A stretch of DNA of 64,000 nt from Bradyrhizobium roseum (GCF_030413175.1 NZ_CP129212.1:2232001-2296000), one strand, 5' to 3'. Numbered from the stretch's first letter, positions 1 to 9,552 are shown. A program made the numbers and translations. The notes: generated by a model not told the origin, from the sequence alone.

Positions 1-342
1 CGAAATTTTGGCAGGGGGCGGGCCATGACCATTCTGAAGCACCGGATGAAACCCAAGCTGCGGCAGGCGATTCCCGTGATGGTCGGCCCGGCCGTTGCGC
101 TTTCGGCTATGGGTTTTGTCGCACCGGTGCTTGCGATCCCCGCCGGGCTGTGGGCTGCCGCCAGTTTGTTCTATGGCGTGCTTCTGGGCTTCAGCAACAA
201 GGATGGGTGTGAATGCGGCTCAGGGGTGGCCGCAATGGCCATGCATCTCGGGTTTTCGGTCGGGTTTATTTCCCACCTCGTCACTCGAAAAACTGCCGGC
301 GCTCCTTCGGCACGACGCAGCGCGCACGCTGACATAGGCTGA
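1..342 (+). CDS. ExoA-like glycosyltransferase, C-terminal end (5' cut by window)
   Basis: The reading frame is open from the first base, so this is the 3' end of a longer gene. It reads RNFGRGRA.. before the first internal ATG at 25. About 113 residues remain: a basic stretch, two hydrophobic segments (about residues 27-66 of the fragment) and a last hydrophobic helix near residues 85-100. This resembles the membrane C terminus of succinoglycan ExoA-type GT2 enzymes, which add a sugar to the lipid-linked EPS repeat unit at the inner membrane. It is followed after 12 bases by another glycosyltransferase on the same strand. The family call is inferred from the tail only, because the catalytic domain lies outside the window. 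Confidence 0.6.
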   Translation, partial: RNFGRGRAMTILKHRMKPKLRQAIPVMVGPAVALSAMGFVAPVLAIPAGLWAAASLFYGVLLGFSNKDGCECGSGVAAMAMHLGFSVGFISHLVTRKTAGAPSARRSAHADIG

Positions 343-354
343 AATGGACGCGGC

Positions 355-2601
355 ATGGCCGAGGTGAAAAGCGGCGGAGAGGCGATCGTCGAAGTCAGCG
401 TGATTATCGCAAATCACAACGGCGAGAAGTTCATCGCCGATGCTGTTCGCTCCGCATGCCGTCAAACGCTTCGCAACATCGAGATCATCGTTTCGGACGA
501 CGCGTCGACGGACACCAGCGTCAAAATCGTTGAAGGCCTGATGGCCGAGGATTGCCGCATTCGTCTCGTCAGGTCGGATGTCAACGGCGGGCCGGCGGCG
601 GCGCGCAATCGGGCGCTCGATATTGCTCGAGGTGAGTGGATCAGCATCCTCGACGGCGACGACCTGATGCACCCGGGACGGCTTCAATCGATCATCGATC
701 AAGCCAGCAAGAGTGGAGCGGACATCGCAGCCGACGACCTGCTTCTGTTCGACGCCGGCCGGCAGGCATCTCCGCAGACGTTGTTCTCGGGGCGGTGGGC
801 CAAAAGCCCGCAATGGGTCTCACCCGAAGAATATGTGCGGACCAACAATCCATACGGCACGGGACCGGCACTGGGTTATCTCAAACCGGTAATCCGAAGC
901 TCGGTCATCGCGCAGCACAAGCTCCGCTATGACGAGCGGCTGACCATCGCGGAAGACTACGACTTCATTTTTCGCTTGCTGATGGCCGGAGCGAAATTTC
1001 TCACGCTGCCGCAGATCGGCTATTTCTATCGCAGGCACAGCGGATCGGTATCGCACCGCCTGAGTTCCGACGCCCTGCAGCGGATCGCGGACGCCGAAGC
1101 GGGCTGGGAAAAGCGATGGCCGCAAGCCTCGTTGCAGGGCGCGCTTCGCGCCCGGGAGCGCTCCATCCGGCGGGCGATCACGTTCGACAGGCTGGTCTTG
1201 CAGATCAAGGCCGGGCAGATGGCGGCCGCGGTGCGGACCGCAATGGCCGATCCCGCGGCCGCATTGCTGCTCCATATGCCGGCCTGGCAGTTCATCAAGA
1301 GGCTGGGTCGAACGCGCGACAAAACGACGAGCGAAGGCCGCCGCCAAATCTGCATCCTCACCCGTCAACGCATCGTTGGGCGGACCAACGGAAGCTCCCG
1401 CTACCTGCTGGATATCGCCGCCTATCTGGCAGAGCAGGGGGCCGGCGTGCACCTCGTTGTTCCCTCACCAATCACCATGGGCCGATTGCCGTTCCTGAAG
1501 CTTTCCGATGACATGGCGTTCTTCAGCTCAATCAGGTTTCGCGGCACGGTTCGTGTCGGCCGCTACATCGTCGCCTGCGATCCCCGGATCGGGGTGAAAA
1601 GCGCGCTGGGGGTCGTGGATCGGCTGTTGTATCGCAAAGGCGTGACGGCGCGCCTCATGTTCAGCCCGGCGCCCTACGCGATTTCACAGCCGCTAACCCG
1701 GAAAGACCAGCTGTTCATCGCGCAGGCCGCACCGTCCGTCGGCGACGTGCTGATCGCGGACTATTGCTTCCTGACCGACGCGTTTCCTTACGCCCTGAGG
1801 CCGGACGCGCGGCGACTGGTGATCATGCATGATCTGTTTTCGAGCCGCTCGTCCCAGTTCGACAGCCTGAATGCATCCGACTCGGTTGCATCGATTTTGC
1901 TGGCCGAGGAAGTGCAGATGCTGGCCGCAGCCGATACCATCGTGGCCATCCAGCGCGATGAGGCGGAGGTGCTCCGGGGAAAATTGCCTGGGCATGAAAT
2001 CTTGGTCGCCCCGATCGCAGCGCTGCCGGTGAAGCAGCCCCAGCCCGGCGGCGCCGATACGGTGCTATTCGTCGGCAGCTCGGCAGCGCCAAATGTTGAC
2101 GGCATAAAATGGTTCATCGACGCCTGCTGGCCGTCCATCCGCCAGCAGCGGCCCGACGCAGCGCTCAATATTGCCGGCAGTGTTTGCAGCGGGCTGGCGC
2201 GGGTGCCTGACGGGGTGAGGCTGCTGAACGTCGTGGACGATCTGGACGATCTCTATGCGGAGGCCGCGGTCGTCATTTCGCCGCTGCGGGCCGGATCGGG
2301 CCTGAAGATCAAATTGATCGAAGCCCTGTCAAAGGGAAAGGCGGTCGTTGCGACGACGACGACGTTGCAAGGCGTCGCTGATATCATGAACGGTTGCGCG
2401 GCGATCAGTGACAACGCGCCTGACTTCGCCGCTGACGTCGTCAAGTTGCTGGCGGATGACAAGTTGCGGTCGGAACTGGGTGCCAGAGGACTTTCAGTCA
2501 TTTCAAGACATTTTGCGCCGGACAGCGCCTACGGCGGCATTTCAGCCGCCGCCGGACAAATCGCCGGTCCAGGGATTGAGTTCCATGCTTCGCGGGTATG
2601 A
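355..2601 (+). CDS. Two-domain glycosyltransferase (GT2 fused to GT4)
   Basis: This 748-residue protein carries two sugar transferases. The N-terminal GT2 (GT-A) domain, about residues 14-240, has the VIIANHN start strand, the SDDAST nucleotide-binding loop and an acidic D100-G-D-D motif. The C-terminal half, about residues 325-735, resembles GT4 (GT-B): it ends with a FVGSSAAPNVDGIKW segment and a PLRAGSGLKIKLIEALS donor-binding motif. It probably adds two successive sugars to an EPS or lipopolysaccharide intermediate in the cytoplasm. It heads a run with a GH16 glycanase and another GT2, and its TGA overlaps a possible ATG of the next gene (ATGA at 2598). Confidence 0.85.
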   Translation: MAEVKSGGEAIVEVSVIIANHNGEKFIADAVRSACRQTLRNIEIIVSDDASTDTSVKIVEGLMAEDCRIRLVRSDVNGGPAAARNRALDIARGEWISILDGDDLMHPGRLQSIIDQASKSGADIAADDLLLFDAGRQASPQTLFSGRWAKSPQWVSPEEYVRTNNPYGTGPALGYLKPVIRSSVIAQHKLRYDERLTIAEDYDFIFRLLMAGAKFLTLPQIGYFYRRHSGSVSHRLSSDALQRIADAEAGWEKRWPQASLQGALRARERSIRRAITFDRLVLQIKAGQMAAAVRTAMADPAAALLLHMPAWQFIKRLGRTRDKTTSEGRRQICILTRQRIVGRTNGSSRYLLDIAAYLAEQGAGVHLVVPSPITMGRLPFLKLSDDMAFFSSIRFRGTVRVGRYIVACDPRIGVKSALGVVDRLLYRKGVTARLMFSPAPYAISQPLTRKDQLFIAQAAPSVGDVLIADYCFLTDAFPYALRPDARRLVIMHDLFSSRSSQFDSLNASDSVASILLAEEVQMLAAADTIVAIQRDEAEVLRGKLPGHEILVAPIAALPVKQPQPGGADTVLFVGSSAAPNVDGIKWFIDACWPSIRQQRPDAALNIAGSVCSGLARVPDGVRLLNVVDDLDDLYAEAAVVISPLRAGSGLKIKLIEALSKGKAVVATTTTLQGVADIMNGCAAISDNAPDFAADVVKLLADDKLRSELGARGLSVISRHFAPDSAYGGISAAAGQIAGPGIEFHASRV

Positions 2602-2642
2602 AGTGCGCCGGCATGGTTTCAGTCTGGTGCGGGAGTAAATTG

Positions 2643-3776
2643 ATGCGAAAGGCGATCCGGGCGCTCGCGCTCTTGGCGGTGGTCACGGCATTTTCACAGA
2701 TGCCGGTTTGTTATGATGCCCGCGCTGAACAAATGGCGATCGAGACGCTCTCCAGCGCGCAGAAGGATTTCGTCTTCGAGGTGCGCAAGGGGCAGAGCAG
2801 CAGGCTCCTCAAGGGTTTTGACGCGCGTGCCGGCCAGAAAATCCGTCTCGTCGGATTTGGCGCGCTCAGCCTCGATCAACTTCGGGCCGAACTCAAGATC
2901 GAGGCTGGAGGTGCATTGCTGGATATCGGCAATGGGCAGCAACTTACGATCGCCGGAGCCAACGCGGATGTTGTTTCCGCGATCCAGATCCAGCTCGACC
3001 GGTCGCAATATTCGCAGACCTTCGCCGATGATTTCGATGCGCTCAGCCTGGACCTCGAAGACGGGCAGTCGAAGGGCGTGTGGCGAACCAATTTTGGCTA
3101 CGGCGGCGTTCACAGCCGAACGTTGCCCAATAACGGCGAACTGCAGGTCTACAGCGATCGCCAGTTTGCCGGAACAGGCACGAAGAGCCTGAATATCGAT
3201 CCGTTCAGGCTCGCGGACGGCAAGCTCGAAATCGTCGCGGAGCCGCTGAAAGAGGATTTGCGCCAGTTTACCTGGGGCCGCTCCTATACCTCAGGCCTGC
3301 TGACCACCAAGGCCTCGTTTTCGCAGAGGTACGGGTTGTTCGAGATCAGGGCAAAGATGCCCAAGGGCAAAGGCCTCTGGCCCGCGTTCTGGCTGTTGCC
3401 GGAGAACCGCGCCTGGCCGCCGGAAATCGACGTCCTGGAGGTTCTCGGCGACAATACGAAGAAGCTCTATGTCGCCTGGCATAGCAATGTGGGCGACAAG
3501 CACACCGGTGAGGCAAAGCCGATCGACGTCCCCGATATGTCGGAGGATTTCCATACCTATTCCGTGGTGTGGGAGAAGGATACGCTTTTATGGTACTTCG
3601 ACGACGTGCAGGTCGCGAGTAAATCCACTCCTGAAGACTTTCATCTGCCGATGTACATGCTGATCAACCTCGCGGTGGGAGGCAACTGGCCCGGCTCGCC
3701 GGACAAGACGACGCCATTTCCAGCCAAGTACACCATCGATTGGGTCCGGGCCTATGCACGAAAAGACGCCAAGTAA
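2643..3776 (+). CDS. GH16 glycoside hydrolase, ExoK-like secreted glycanase
   Basis: This is a glycoside hydrolase family 16 protein with the diagnostic catalytic motif E261-I-D263-V-L-E266 inside WPPEIDVLEVLG (E261 nucleophile, E266 acid/base). Rhizobial relatives such as ExoK cleave nascent EPS to set its length. The ATG at 2643 is preferred because GGGAG lies upstream and the product then starts with a basic plus hydrophobic signal peptide (MRKAIRALALLAVV) ending near ARA. An ATG at 2598, overlapping the preceding stop, would add 15 residues. An N-terminal region of about 110 residues precedes the GH16 domain (about residues 125-375) and is unassigned. The gene overlaps the next one by 23 bases. 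Confidence 0.85.
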   Translation: MRKAIRALALLAVVTAFSQMPVCYDARAEQMAIETLSSAQKDFVFEVRKGQSSRLLKGFDARAGQKIRLVGFGALSLDQLRAELKIEAGGALLDIGNGQQLTIAGANADVVSAIQIQLDRSQYSQTFADDFDALSLDLEDGQSKGVWRTNFGYGGVHSRTLPNNGELQVYSDRQFAGTGTKSLNIDPFRLADGKLEIVAEPLKEDLRQFTWGRSYTSGLLTTKASFSQRYGLFEIRAKMPKGKGLWPAFWLLPENRAWPPEIDVLEVLGDNTKKLYVAWHSNVGDKHTGEAKPIDVPDMSEDFHTYSVVWEKDTLLWYFDDVQVASKSTPEDFHLPMYMLINLAVGGNWPGSPDKTTPFPAKYTIDWVRAYARKDAK

Positions 3777-4728
3777 AGCCTGCGTGGATGTGCTGATCGC
3801 GGTCTGGAACGACGCACGCACGATCGAAAGGGCGGTGCGTTCGGCGTTATCCGACACCCTCGTCAACCATGTCATCGTGATCGACGATGGCTCGACGGAC
3901 GACACGGCCTCGGTCGTCGGTTCGATGCAGGATCAGGCTGGAGGCCGGCTGATCTTTCGCCGGTTGGAGCAGAATGGCGGGCCGGCCGTGGCGCGCAACC
4001 GCGGGCTGGATTCGTCGACGGCACCCTGGGTCGCCATCCTCGATGGCGACGACTATTTTCTGCCCAACCGGATGCAGGCGCTGCTGGATGCTTCGGAAGG
4101 GGCCGATTTCGTTGCCGACGATCAGGTTCAGATCAAGGAAGACGGCGGCGACACCGAATTCCTGATCGGGCACAGCGCCACGATGACCGTCGACCTGGCG
4201 ACGTTCGTGACCGAAAATCTCAGTAAGGGGCCACGGCCGCGCAAGGAGTACGGCTTCCTCAAGCCGATCATGCGCAGGTCATTCCTGGACTCGCACCAGT
4301 TGCGCTATGACGAACGTCTGCGCCTGGGAGAAGACTTTGCGCTCTATACCAGGGCGCTGGCCGCGGGCGCGGTTTTCAGGGTTATTCCCGAGCGGACCTA
4401 TGCGTCGATCGTTCGGTCCGGCTCGATCAGCGGTCATCACTCGAAGGCGGACTTGGAGCGCCTGCGCGAGAGCAGCAGGTCCTTGGGGGAGTTGCCGCGC
4501 CTCACTGAGCGGGAGAAGGCGCTGCTTCGGATGCACTATGAAGCCATCGATGCCCGCATCCAGTGGCTCAATGTCATCGACGCGGTGAAATGCCGGAGCA
4601 TCGCGGACTTCCTGCCGCCGTTCTTCGTCAGATGGACGACGTCGGTCTATCTCGCAGCCCGGCTCTGGGAGCAGGTCGTTCTGCGCAGCAGGAAATCGCT
4701 GGGGCTCGCCGGCAGTCAGCCGCATTGA
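3754..4728 (+). CDS. Family 2 glycosyltransferase
   Basis: This 324-residue GT2 enzyme has the DVLIAVWNDARTI start strand, the IDDGSTDD loop and the metal-binding D97-G-D-D motif. Its layout mirrors the GT2 half of the two-domain transferase at 355-2601, including the segment YGFLKPIMRRSFLDSHQLRYDERL, which recurs there in similar form (GYLKPVIRSSVI.. LRYDERL). The two are therefore probably related by duplication. It starts inside the GH16 gene and ends 26 bases from a convergent polymerase gene. The sugar specificity cannot be read from the sequence. Confidence 0.85.
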   Translation: MHEKTPSKACVDVLIAVWNDARTIERAVRSALSDTLVNHVIVIDDGSTDDTASVVGSMQDQAGGRLIFRRLEQNGGPAVARNRGLDSSTAPWVAILDGDDYFLPNRMQALLDASEGADFVADDQVQIKEDGGDTEFLIGHSATMTVDLATFVTENLSKGPRPRKEYGFLKPIMRRSFLDSHQLRYDERLRLGEDFALYTRALAAGAVFRVIPERTYASIVRSGSISGHHSKADLERLRESSRSLGELPRLTEREKALLRMHYEAIDARIQWLNVIDAVKCRSIADFLPPFFVRWTTSVYLAARLWEQVVLRSRKSLGLAGSQPH

Positions 4729-4754
4729 CGGCGTTTCCCCGGCGTGCTGCTCGC

Positions 4755-5972
4755 TCAACGTGCTTGAGGGAAGGATTCTGCCTGAGCCAAAGGGCCGGAT
4801 CGTGCGCGATCGGCGTAGTAATATGCCGATATGAAAATGAGCGATGTCAGGTTGAACTGGTTGAACAGTTCGACCTCACCGATGGTTCGCAGCAGGATCA
4901 GCGTGACGAACCCGACGAAGTAGCAGCTCTCCGGTCCGGGGTCGCGAAGCGCCCATCTCCAGACGTTAAAAACCACGATGATCACCGTCATGGCGGCGAT
5001 GAATATTCCGATCAGTCCCAGTTGGACGCCGACTTCCAGCCAGAGATCGTGAAAATGAAATCCGGCGTGACCATGGATGAAGAACATTTCCCAGAAGCGT
5101 ATCGCTTCCGGGTTGCCTGCCACCCAGAACGCCTGAAGTCCGACGCCGCCCCAGGGGTAATCTGAAATGATACCGGCGGCGCGCGACCAAAGCACCGTGC
5201 GTCCGGTGAGGCTGCTATCCTTGCCGATCGACGACAGGAACGTGTCGAACAAATGGTCGATCGACAGGAACGCGATGCCCAGCGTGACCAGCGCGGCAAC
5301 GATGCCGAGCCAGAGCAGAACTACGCGCGCCTGGGCTTGCAGCCCGCGCGACAGGAAGACCGCAATGGAGCCGCCAACTGCCATAAAGCCGGTCAGCAGG
5401 GCTCCCTCCGAGCGCGCCGAAAGCAGCATGTAGGGGGCGCTCAGCAGGGCCGCGAGCGCAATGGCTCTGGCGTATTTCGGCTGGTTGCGGTCGAGCAGCA
5501 CCCATACGCTGGACAGCATCGCCATCGCCAGTTGAAGCCCGAGACTGTTCTTGGCGCCGAAGATGCCGGGTATGAACAAGCTCGCAACGATCGAGGAAAG
5601 TTGCGCGTACATCAGCCCGGCGATGAACGTCCGGGCAGGGAGTCCCTGCGCGAACATGATCGCGGCGAGTACGGTGATCCCGATCTGAGGCGCCGCGCGC
5701 GCCGATACCATCGGCTCCAGCGACCACAGGACGGAGAGTGCCCCGAACACCACCATCGCCCAGGGAACGAAATTCCAGGTGATCGCCGCAACGACGCGGC
5801 GCGGGAAGAGGGCGCAGTGAGCCAGAACGGTTCCCAGGAAGATAATCGCGGGTATCGTGGGTACGGATTGAATGAACGCAAGCGACACGGCGCAGCCGAG
5901 CCACAACAACCACGTGGCGTTGTGCCCCCAGCTGGCTTCGTGCGGGCTTGAGTCGATGGTCGCAGAGATCAT
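4755..5972 (-). CDS. O-antigen ligase/polymerase family protein (ExoQ/Wzy-like)
   Basis: This 405-residue polytopic membrane protein has about ten hydrophobic segments. A long polar loop after the middle contains SLTGRTVLWSRA and PWGGVGLQAFW, followed by HGHAGFHFHDLWLEVGVQLG. This is the pattern of the Wzy/WaaL/ExoQ family, which polymerises or ligates lipid-linked oligosaccharide repeats on the periplasmic side. The conserved Arg in the RT loop and the His/Asp in HFHD are typical of the family. It is convergent with the GT2 gene on the left and follows a GT2-GtrA gene on the same strand, so it is the likely EPS polymerase of this locus. Confidence 0.8.
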   Translation of the reverse strand: MISATIDSSPHEASWGHNATWLLWLGCAVSLAFIQSVPTIPAIIFLGTVLAHCALFPRRVVAAITWNFVPWAMVVFGALSVLWSLEPMVSARAAPQIGITVLAAIMFAQGLPARTFIAGLMYAQLSSIVASLFIPGIFGAKNSLGLQLAMAMLSSVWVLLDRNQPKYARAIALAALLSAPYMLLSARSEGALLTGFMAVGGSIAVFLSRGLQAQARVVLLWLGIVAALVTLGIAFLSIDHLFDTFLSSIGKDSSLTGRTVLWSRAAGIISDYPWGGVGLQAFWVAGNPEAIRFWEMFFIHGHAGFHFHDLWLEVGVQLGLIGIFIAAMTVIIVVFNVWRWALRDPGPESCYFVGFVTLILLRTIGEVELFNQFNLTSLIFISAYYYADRARSGPLAQAESFPQAR

Positions 5973-6170
5973 GGTCCGAGGATCTCGGTCATTGTCATAG
6001 CGAACGGTTTCGGCGCTTGGCGGTTCATTTCCAGATGCTCAGTGGATGACGGATCGCAGGTCCGTGCGTCCGGATCAAGTATTCGACCGGTCTCTTTGGC
6101 CGAGAAGCCGCCGATTCTCCATTCCTCATCAGCGACCGTCAAGAGAGGAAAGCCACCGGTGCCGCTTCCA

Positions 6171-7319
6171 TCACCGCTTGCGCCAGACCAAAAGACCGGA
6201 CATCGCATAGTTCCACACCACGCCCATCAGCGCGCCGGCGGCGCCAGCCACCCACCAGGTCGGCTCGTGGTCGTAGACCGCGAACGCGACGCCCACATTG
6301 GCAAGCAGGCCGACGCTGCACACGAAGTAAAAGGCCAAAAGTCCGCGGAGAACCGCAAAACCTTTCAGCCGCTGATCGCGATAGGTGAGAAAATTGTTCA
6401 GGATGAAGTTCGTGGTCATGGCGACGAACGCGCCGCAGGCTTGCGCTTCCGCAAAGGGCAGGTTCAACAGTTTGAGCGTGACAAACAGCGTGGCGAGGTG
6501 AACGGCAAGGCCGGTCGAACCGACCAGGGCGAACAGGAGGAAGCGCAGCGATACCGCGTCATTGGTCAGCTTCGCCAGCACCAGCCCGAGGAAATCGAGC
6601 GCCACCATGGAATCGAGCTTGCTCTCGCCATGCAGGCGCGAGCCGAAGCGGTAGGGTATTTCCACGGTACGAAGCACGCCGCGGGCGGTGGCGATGATAT
6701 CGAGCAGGATCTTGAAACCTTGGGTCGAGAGCTGGGGCGCCAGCTCTTCGAAGCGGTCGCGGCGCATCATGAAGAAGCCGCTCATCGGATCGGAGACGCT
6801 GACCTGCAGCAGGCGCCTGGCGATCCCGGTTGCAAGCAGGCTGAAGCCGGCGCGCTGCTTGTCGAAACTATCCGCGCTGCCGCCCTCGACATAGCGGCTG
6901 CCGACGGCAAGTTCGGCCTGTCCGTCTCTCAGCGCGGCGAGCATCTTCGGCAGTTGCGTCTCGTCATGCTGCAGGTCCGCATCCATCACGGCCACGAAGG
7001 GTGAGCTCGATGCCAGGATGCCTTCGATGCAGGCCCCTGACAGCCCGCGGCGGCCGATCCGCCTGATGCCGCGGACCCGCGCATCCCTTGCGGCGAGATC
7101 GCGCACGACGTCAGAGGTGCCATCCGGCGAATTGTCGTCGACGAATATGACTTCCCAATCAATGCCGGTCAGCGCGTGCCCGAGCTTGTCGAACAGTTTG
7201 GTGACGTTCACGCGTTCGTTGAACGTGGGCACGATGACCGAAAGCAAAGGGATGTACGGCGCGGCTTCGGTGCGCGCCTTGAAATCAATCTGGGGAGCTG
7301 AAATGCTGTATTCGTTCAT
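6171..7319 (-). CDS. GT2 dolichol-phosphate mannosyltransferase-like protein with C-terminal GtrA domain
   Basis: This 382-residue fusion has an N-terminal GT2 domain like dolichyl-phosphate mannose synthase (SVIVPTFNERVNV, FVDDNSPDGT, MDADLQHDE). It is followed from about residue 245 by four hydrophobic segments of the GtrA type (FLLFALVGSTGLAVHL.. TTNFILNNFLTYRDQR.. MGVVWNYAMSGLLVWRKR). Such proteins load a sugar onto undecaprenyl phosphate, and the GtrA part is thought to help flip it for periplasmic glycan decoration. The ATG at 7319 is chosen. The frame stays open to a TTG at 7385, but those extra 22 residues are not part of the family fold. Confidence 0.8.
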   Translation of the reverse strand: MNEYSISAPQIDFKARTEAAPYIPLLSVIVPTFNERVNVTKLFDKLGHALTGIDWEVIFVDDNSPDGTSDVVRDLAARDARVRGIRRIGRRGLSGACIEGILASSSPFVAVMDADLQHDETQLPKMLAALRDGQAELAVGSRYVEGGSADSFDKQRAGFSLLATGIARRLLQVSVSDPMSGFFMMRRDRFEELAPQLSTQGFKILLDIIATARGVLRTVEIPYRFGSRLHGESKLDSMVALDFLGLVLAKLTNDAVSLRFLLFALVGSTGLAVHLATLFVTLKLLNLPFAEAQACGAFVAMTTNFILNNFLTYRDQRLKGFAVLRGLLAFYFVCSVGLLANVGVAFAVYDHEPTWWVAGAAGALMGVVWNYAMSGLLVWRKR

Positions 7320-7810
7320 TGAATCGAGAATATTCGAGAGCGGCACGGCGGGCCAGCCTCGTCCAATTTCAGAGTTAAATGTCAACTCGCGTTAATGCTG
7401 GCGCGAGCGATCGCAAGCAGTCGTTAACCCTCATATCGGGGAAGAGTGATGAAGCGGGCCTGCGTCACGGCTTGCCGGCGTGCTTCGCTTCCAGGATGGC
7501 AGTCGTTCCGAAGCCATTGCGTCAATGAGGGCGAGCGGTTGCGGGGTATCTTCTGTTTCACCTCGTCCATCCCGATCGGGGCGCCCCGTTCCTGGAGATC
7601 AGCCTGCGAAGCGCGAATTTGCCGCGCAGCGATCGGGCTTTTTTGCTGGTCAACACGCTCGGGAACGTTAGGCTTAATATGAGGCGGTTGACGGGACGAC
7701 GAAGTATTTAGGCGCTTTTCTGGCTAAGACATAATTCACTTATCATCGGGGTCGATTGCGACGATCATGCTCCGTCGCCGGCCAGGATGTGACGGTTGGT
7801 TAAAGGAACA
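7320..7810. other. 491-base intergenic region between divergent EPS genes
   Basis: This stretch separates the leftward GT2-GtrA gene from the rightward deacetylase gene, so it must hold promoters for both. I see no convincing gene: the short open frames here have arginine/cysteine-rich translations and no ribosome binding site. An A+T-rich patch (about 7665-7745) lies before the deacetylase gene, and a TTGACA sits at 7380-7385 on the minus strand without a good -10 partner. No hairpin terminator was recognised. Confidence 0.4.
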
Positions 7811-8593
7811 ATGGGAATTGCAGATCGGCTCAGGCCGCGTGAACGGCTCGCCAAGGCGCGGATGTACTGCGAGAGGCAGTTGATTGCATCGTTCGGTGCC
7901 CATCACGCGAAGCCGAACGGCCGCCTGCTTTGCTATCACTCGGTCGGACAGCCGGATCTCGGCGTCAACGATTGCTCGCCGGCGCGGTTTCGTCGGCATA
8001 TCGAACTCGCTAAGCAGCTTGGATTTCGATTCGTGCCTGCGTCCCGGATTGCGGGCGGGGAGGGAACGTCCCGCGATCTTGCTGTTACTTTCGACGACGG
8101 CTGGAAGAGCGTCCTCACCGTGGCCGCGCCGATTCTTGCAGAGCACGACATTCCGTCCACCTTGTTCGTTGCAACCGGCCTGATCGAGAGTTCTTCAGAA
8201 TGGCATCGGCCACGCATGCTAGACTGGGAAGAGCTCGCCCGGCTTCCGGCAATGGGTATCGAGATTGGCAGCCATTCCATCACGCATCCGGACTTCGGGA
8301 AAATCGACACGCCCAAGGCGGTCGAGGAGTTGAACGGGTCGCGCGAGGTGCTGAAATCGCGGCTCGGGATTAACCCTGATTGCTTCGCCATTCCGCTCGG
8401 GCAGTCGAGGAACTGGACCGCCGACGCTCACGCCGCCGCCGGCGAAGCCGGCTACAAATACGTATACGCCCAGGCGGAAAATACCCGGCCGCCCGGTACC
8501 ATCGCGCGGACGTTCGTTACCTGGATGGACGACGATCGGATCTTTACCGCATTATTAAACGGGGCTTTCGATAACTGGGAGGAGTGGTATTAA
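7811..8593 (+). CDS. Polysaccharide deacetylase (NodB-homology domain)
   Basis: This 260-residue carbohydrate esterase family 4 type protein has the VTFDDGW motif with D95 and D96 (catalytic base and metal ligand) and the metal-binding H155-S-I-T-H159-P. The ATG at 7811 is preferred over an upstream TTG at 7796 because AAAGGA lies just before it. No signal peptide is visible, so the enzyme may act on a cytoplasmic or membrane-bound intermediate, removing N- or O-acetyl groups during EPS synthesis. It is the first gene of a three-gene run with a GT2 and a flippase. Confidence 0.85.
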   Translation: MGIADRLRPRERLAKARMYCERQLIASFGAHHAKPNGRLLCYHSVGQPDLGVNDCSPARFRRHIELAKQLGFRFVPASRIAGGEGTSRDLAVTFDDGWKSVLTVAAPILAEHDIPSTLFVATGLIESSSEWHRPRMLDWEELARLPAMGIEIGSHSITHPDFGKIDTPKAVEELNGSREVLKSRLGINPDCFAIPLGQSRNWTADAHAAAGEAGYKYVYAQAENTRPPGTIARTFVTWMDDDRIFTALLNGAFDNWEEWY

Positions 8594-8601
8594 GTCTCGT
8601 C

Positions 8602-9552
8602 ATGACAGAAGCAAAGCGGGTCTCGGTGGTGGTCCCCACCCGCGACCGCCCGGAACTGCTGCGGGAAGGCCTCAAGAGCATTCGTGCTCTCGAGAATAGC
8701 GGCTTGCGCTTCGAGATCATCGTCGGAGACAACGGAACGTTGCCGGCCACGCGCGAGGCTGCGGAAGCATTCGGCGCCGTTTACCTGCATACAGCCACGT
8801 CCGGAGCCGCCGCCGCCCGCAACATTGCCATGGCCGCCGCGACGTCCGATTACATCGCCTTCCTGGACGATGACGACGTCTGGACCTCACATCATATCCA
8901 TGGCCACCTTGCCGTGCTGGATGCCAGTCCGGATCTGGACATGGTGCTGGGCCAGATCGTCAACACCGATCCGCAACGTCGTCCGATCTTCGGTCCCTGG
9001 CCGGAGCATTTGCCTGCGGAGAGAAATGACCTTCTCAGGTTCATGATGAGCGGATACTTCCCGCAAATCGGCGCCACGGTGGTGCGGGCCCGGGTTCGCG
9101 AGACCGTCGGGTTTTTCAACGAGGATTTCATCGGCAGCCAGGATTGGGACTGGCAATTGAGGATCGCCCGCAAGCACGGCGTCGGATTCGTCAGGCAGCC
9201 ATGCGTCCTGTTTTCCCAGCGGGAGACCGGTTCGTACGATAGCCTGCAGCTGCGACGTGCACGGTTCACCAGGCGGGTTTTCTGGAAGAACGCCCTTCCC
9301 GAATGGCGCGTGTGGGCTTCGCCCATCGCCTTTGCGAAATCGTATTTCGGCGTGACCGCTCACTATTTCTTCTACTTCTCGGAGACCGCGCTCGACCACG
9401 CCAACAAGGGCGAACGCCTGGCTGCGATCTGTGCCATCTGGCGCGCGTTCCTGCTGTTTCCGTCGCGCGCGCTGCGGAAGCTGCTCTCGGATAGCCCGTT
9501 GAGGGACGCCCTGGCCGTTACGTTGGGGCGCACGAAGGCCGGCAGGTCGTGA
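8602..9552 (+). CDS. Family 2 glycosyltransferase
   Basis: This 316-residue GT2 enzyme has SVVVPTRDRPELL, a VGDNGT loop, an AAAARNIAM segment and the acidic motif FLDDDDVW. A later GSQDWDWQLRIARKHG segment matches the usual ED/QDWD acceptor-site motif. The ATG at 8602 is used; a GTG at 8584 in the same frame would add six residues and lies directly against the GGAGG stretch at the end of the deacetylase gene. It is translationally linked to the next gene, whose GTG start overlaps its TGA (GTGA at 9549). Its role is likely one transfer step in building the EPS repeat unit. Confidence 0.85.
   Translation: MTEAKRVSVVVPTRDRPELLREGLKSIRALENSGLRFEIIVGDNGTLPATREAAEAFGAVYLHTATSGAAAARNIAMAAATSDYIAFLDDDDVWTSHHIHGHLAVLDASPDLDMVLGQIVNTDPQRRPIFGPWPEHLPAERNDLLRFMMSGYFPQIGATVVRARVRETVGFFNEDFIGSQDWDWQLRIARKHGVGFVRQPCVLFSQRETGSYDSLQLRRARFTRRVFWKNALPEWRVWASPIAFAKSYFGVTAHYFFYFSETALDHANKGERLAAICAIWRAFLLFPSRALRKLLSDSPLRDALAVTLGRTKAGRS

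Noticed and set aside
220..813. Long minus-strand open frame opposite the ExoA and GT2-GT4 genes
   Set aside because: Arg/Asp/His-rich translation typical of antisense frames in high-GC genes, no ribosome binding site, and it lies over clear glycosyltransferase domains.
5969..6208. 79-residue minus-strand open frame between the ExoQ-like and GT2-GtrA genes
   Set aside because: It overlaps the end of the GT2-GtrA gene in another frame and its sequence has no motif; likely intergenic.
7446..7682. 78-residue plus-strand open frame in the 7320-7810 gap
   Set aside because: Cys/Arg/Trp-rich translation without any ribosome binding site or recognisable motif; more likely promoter DNA.
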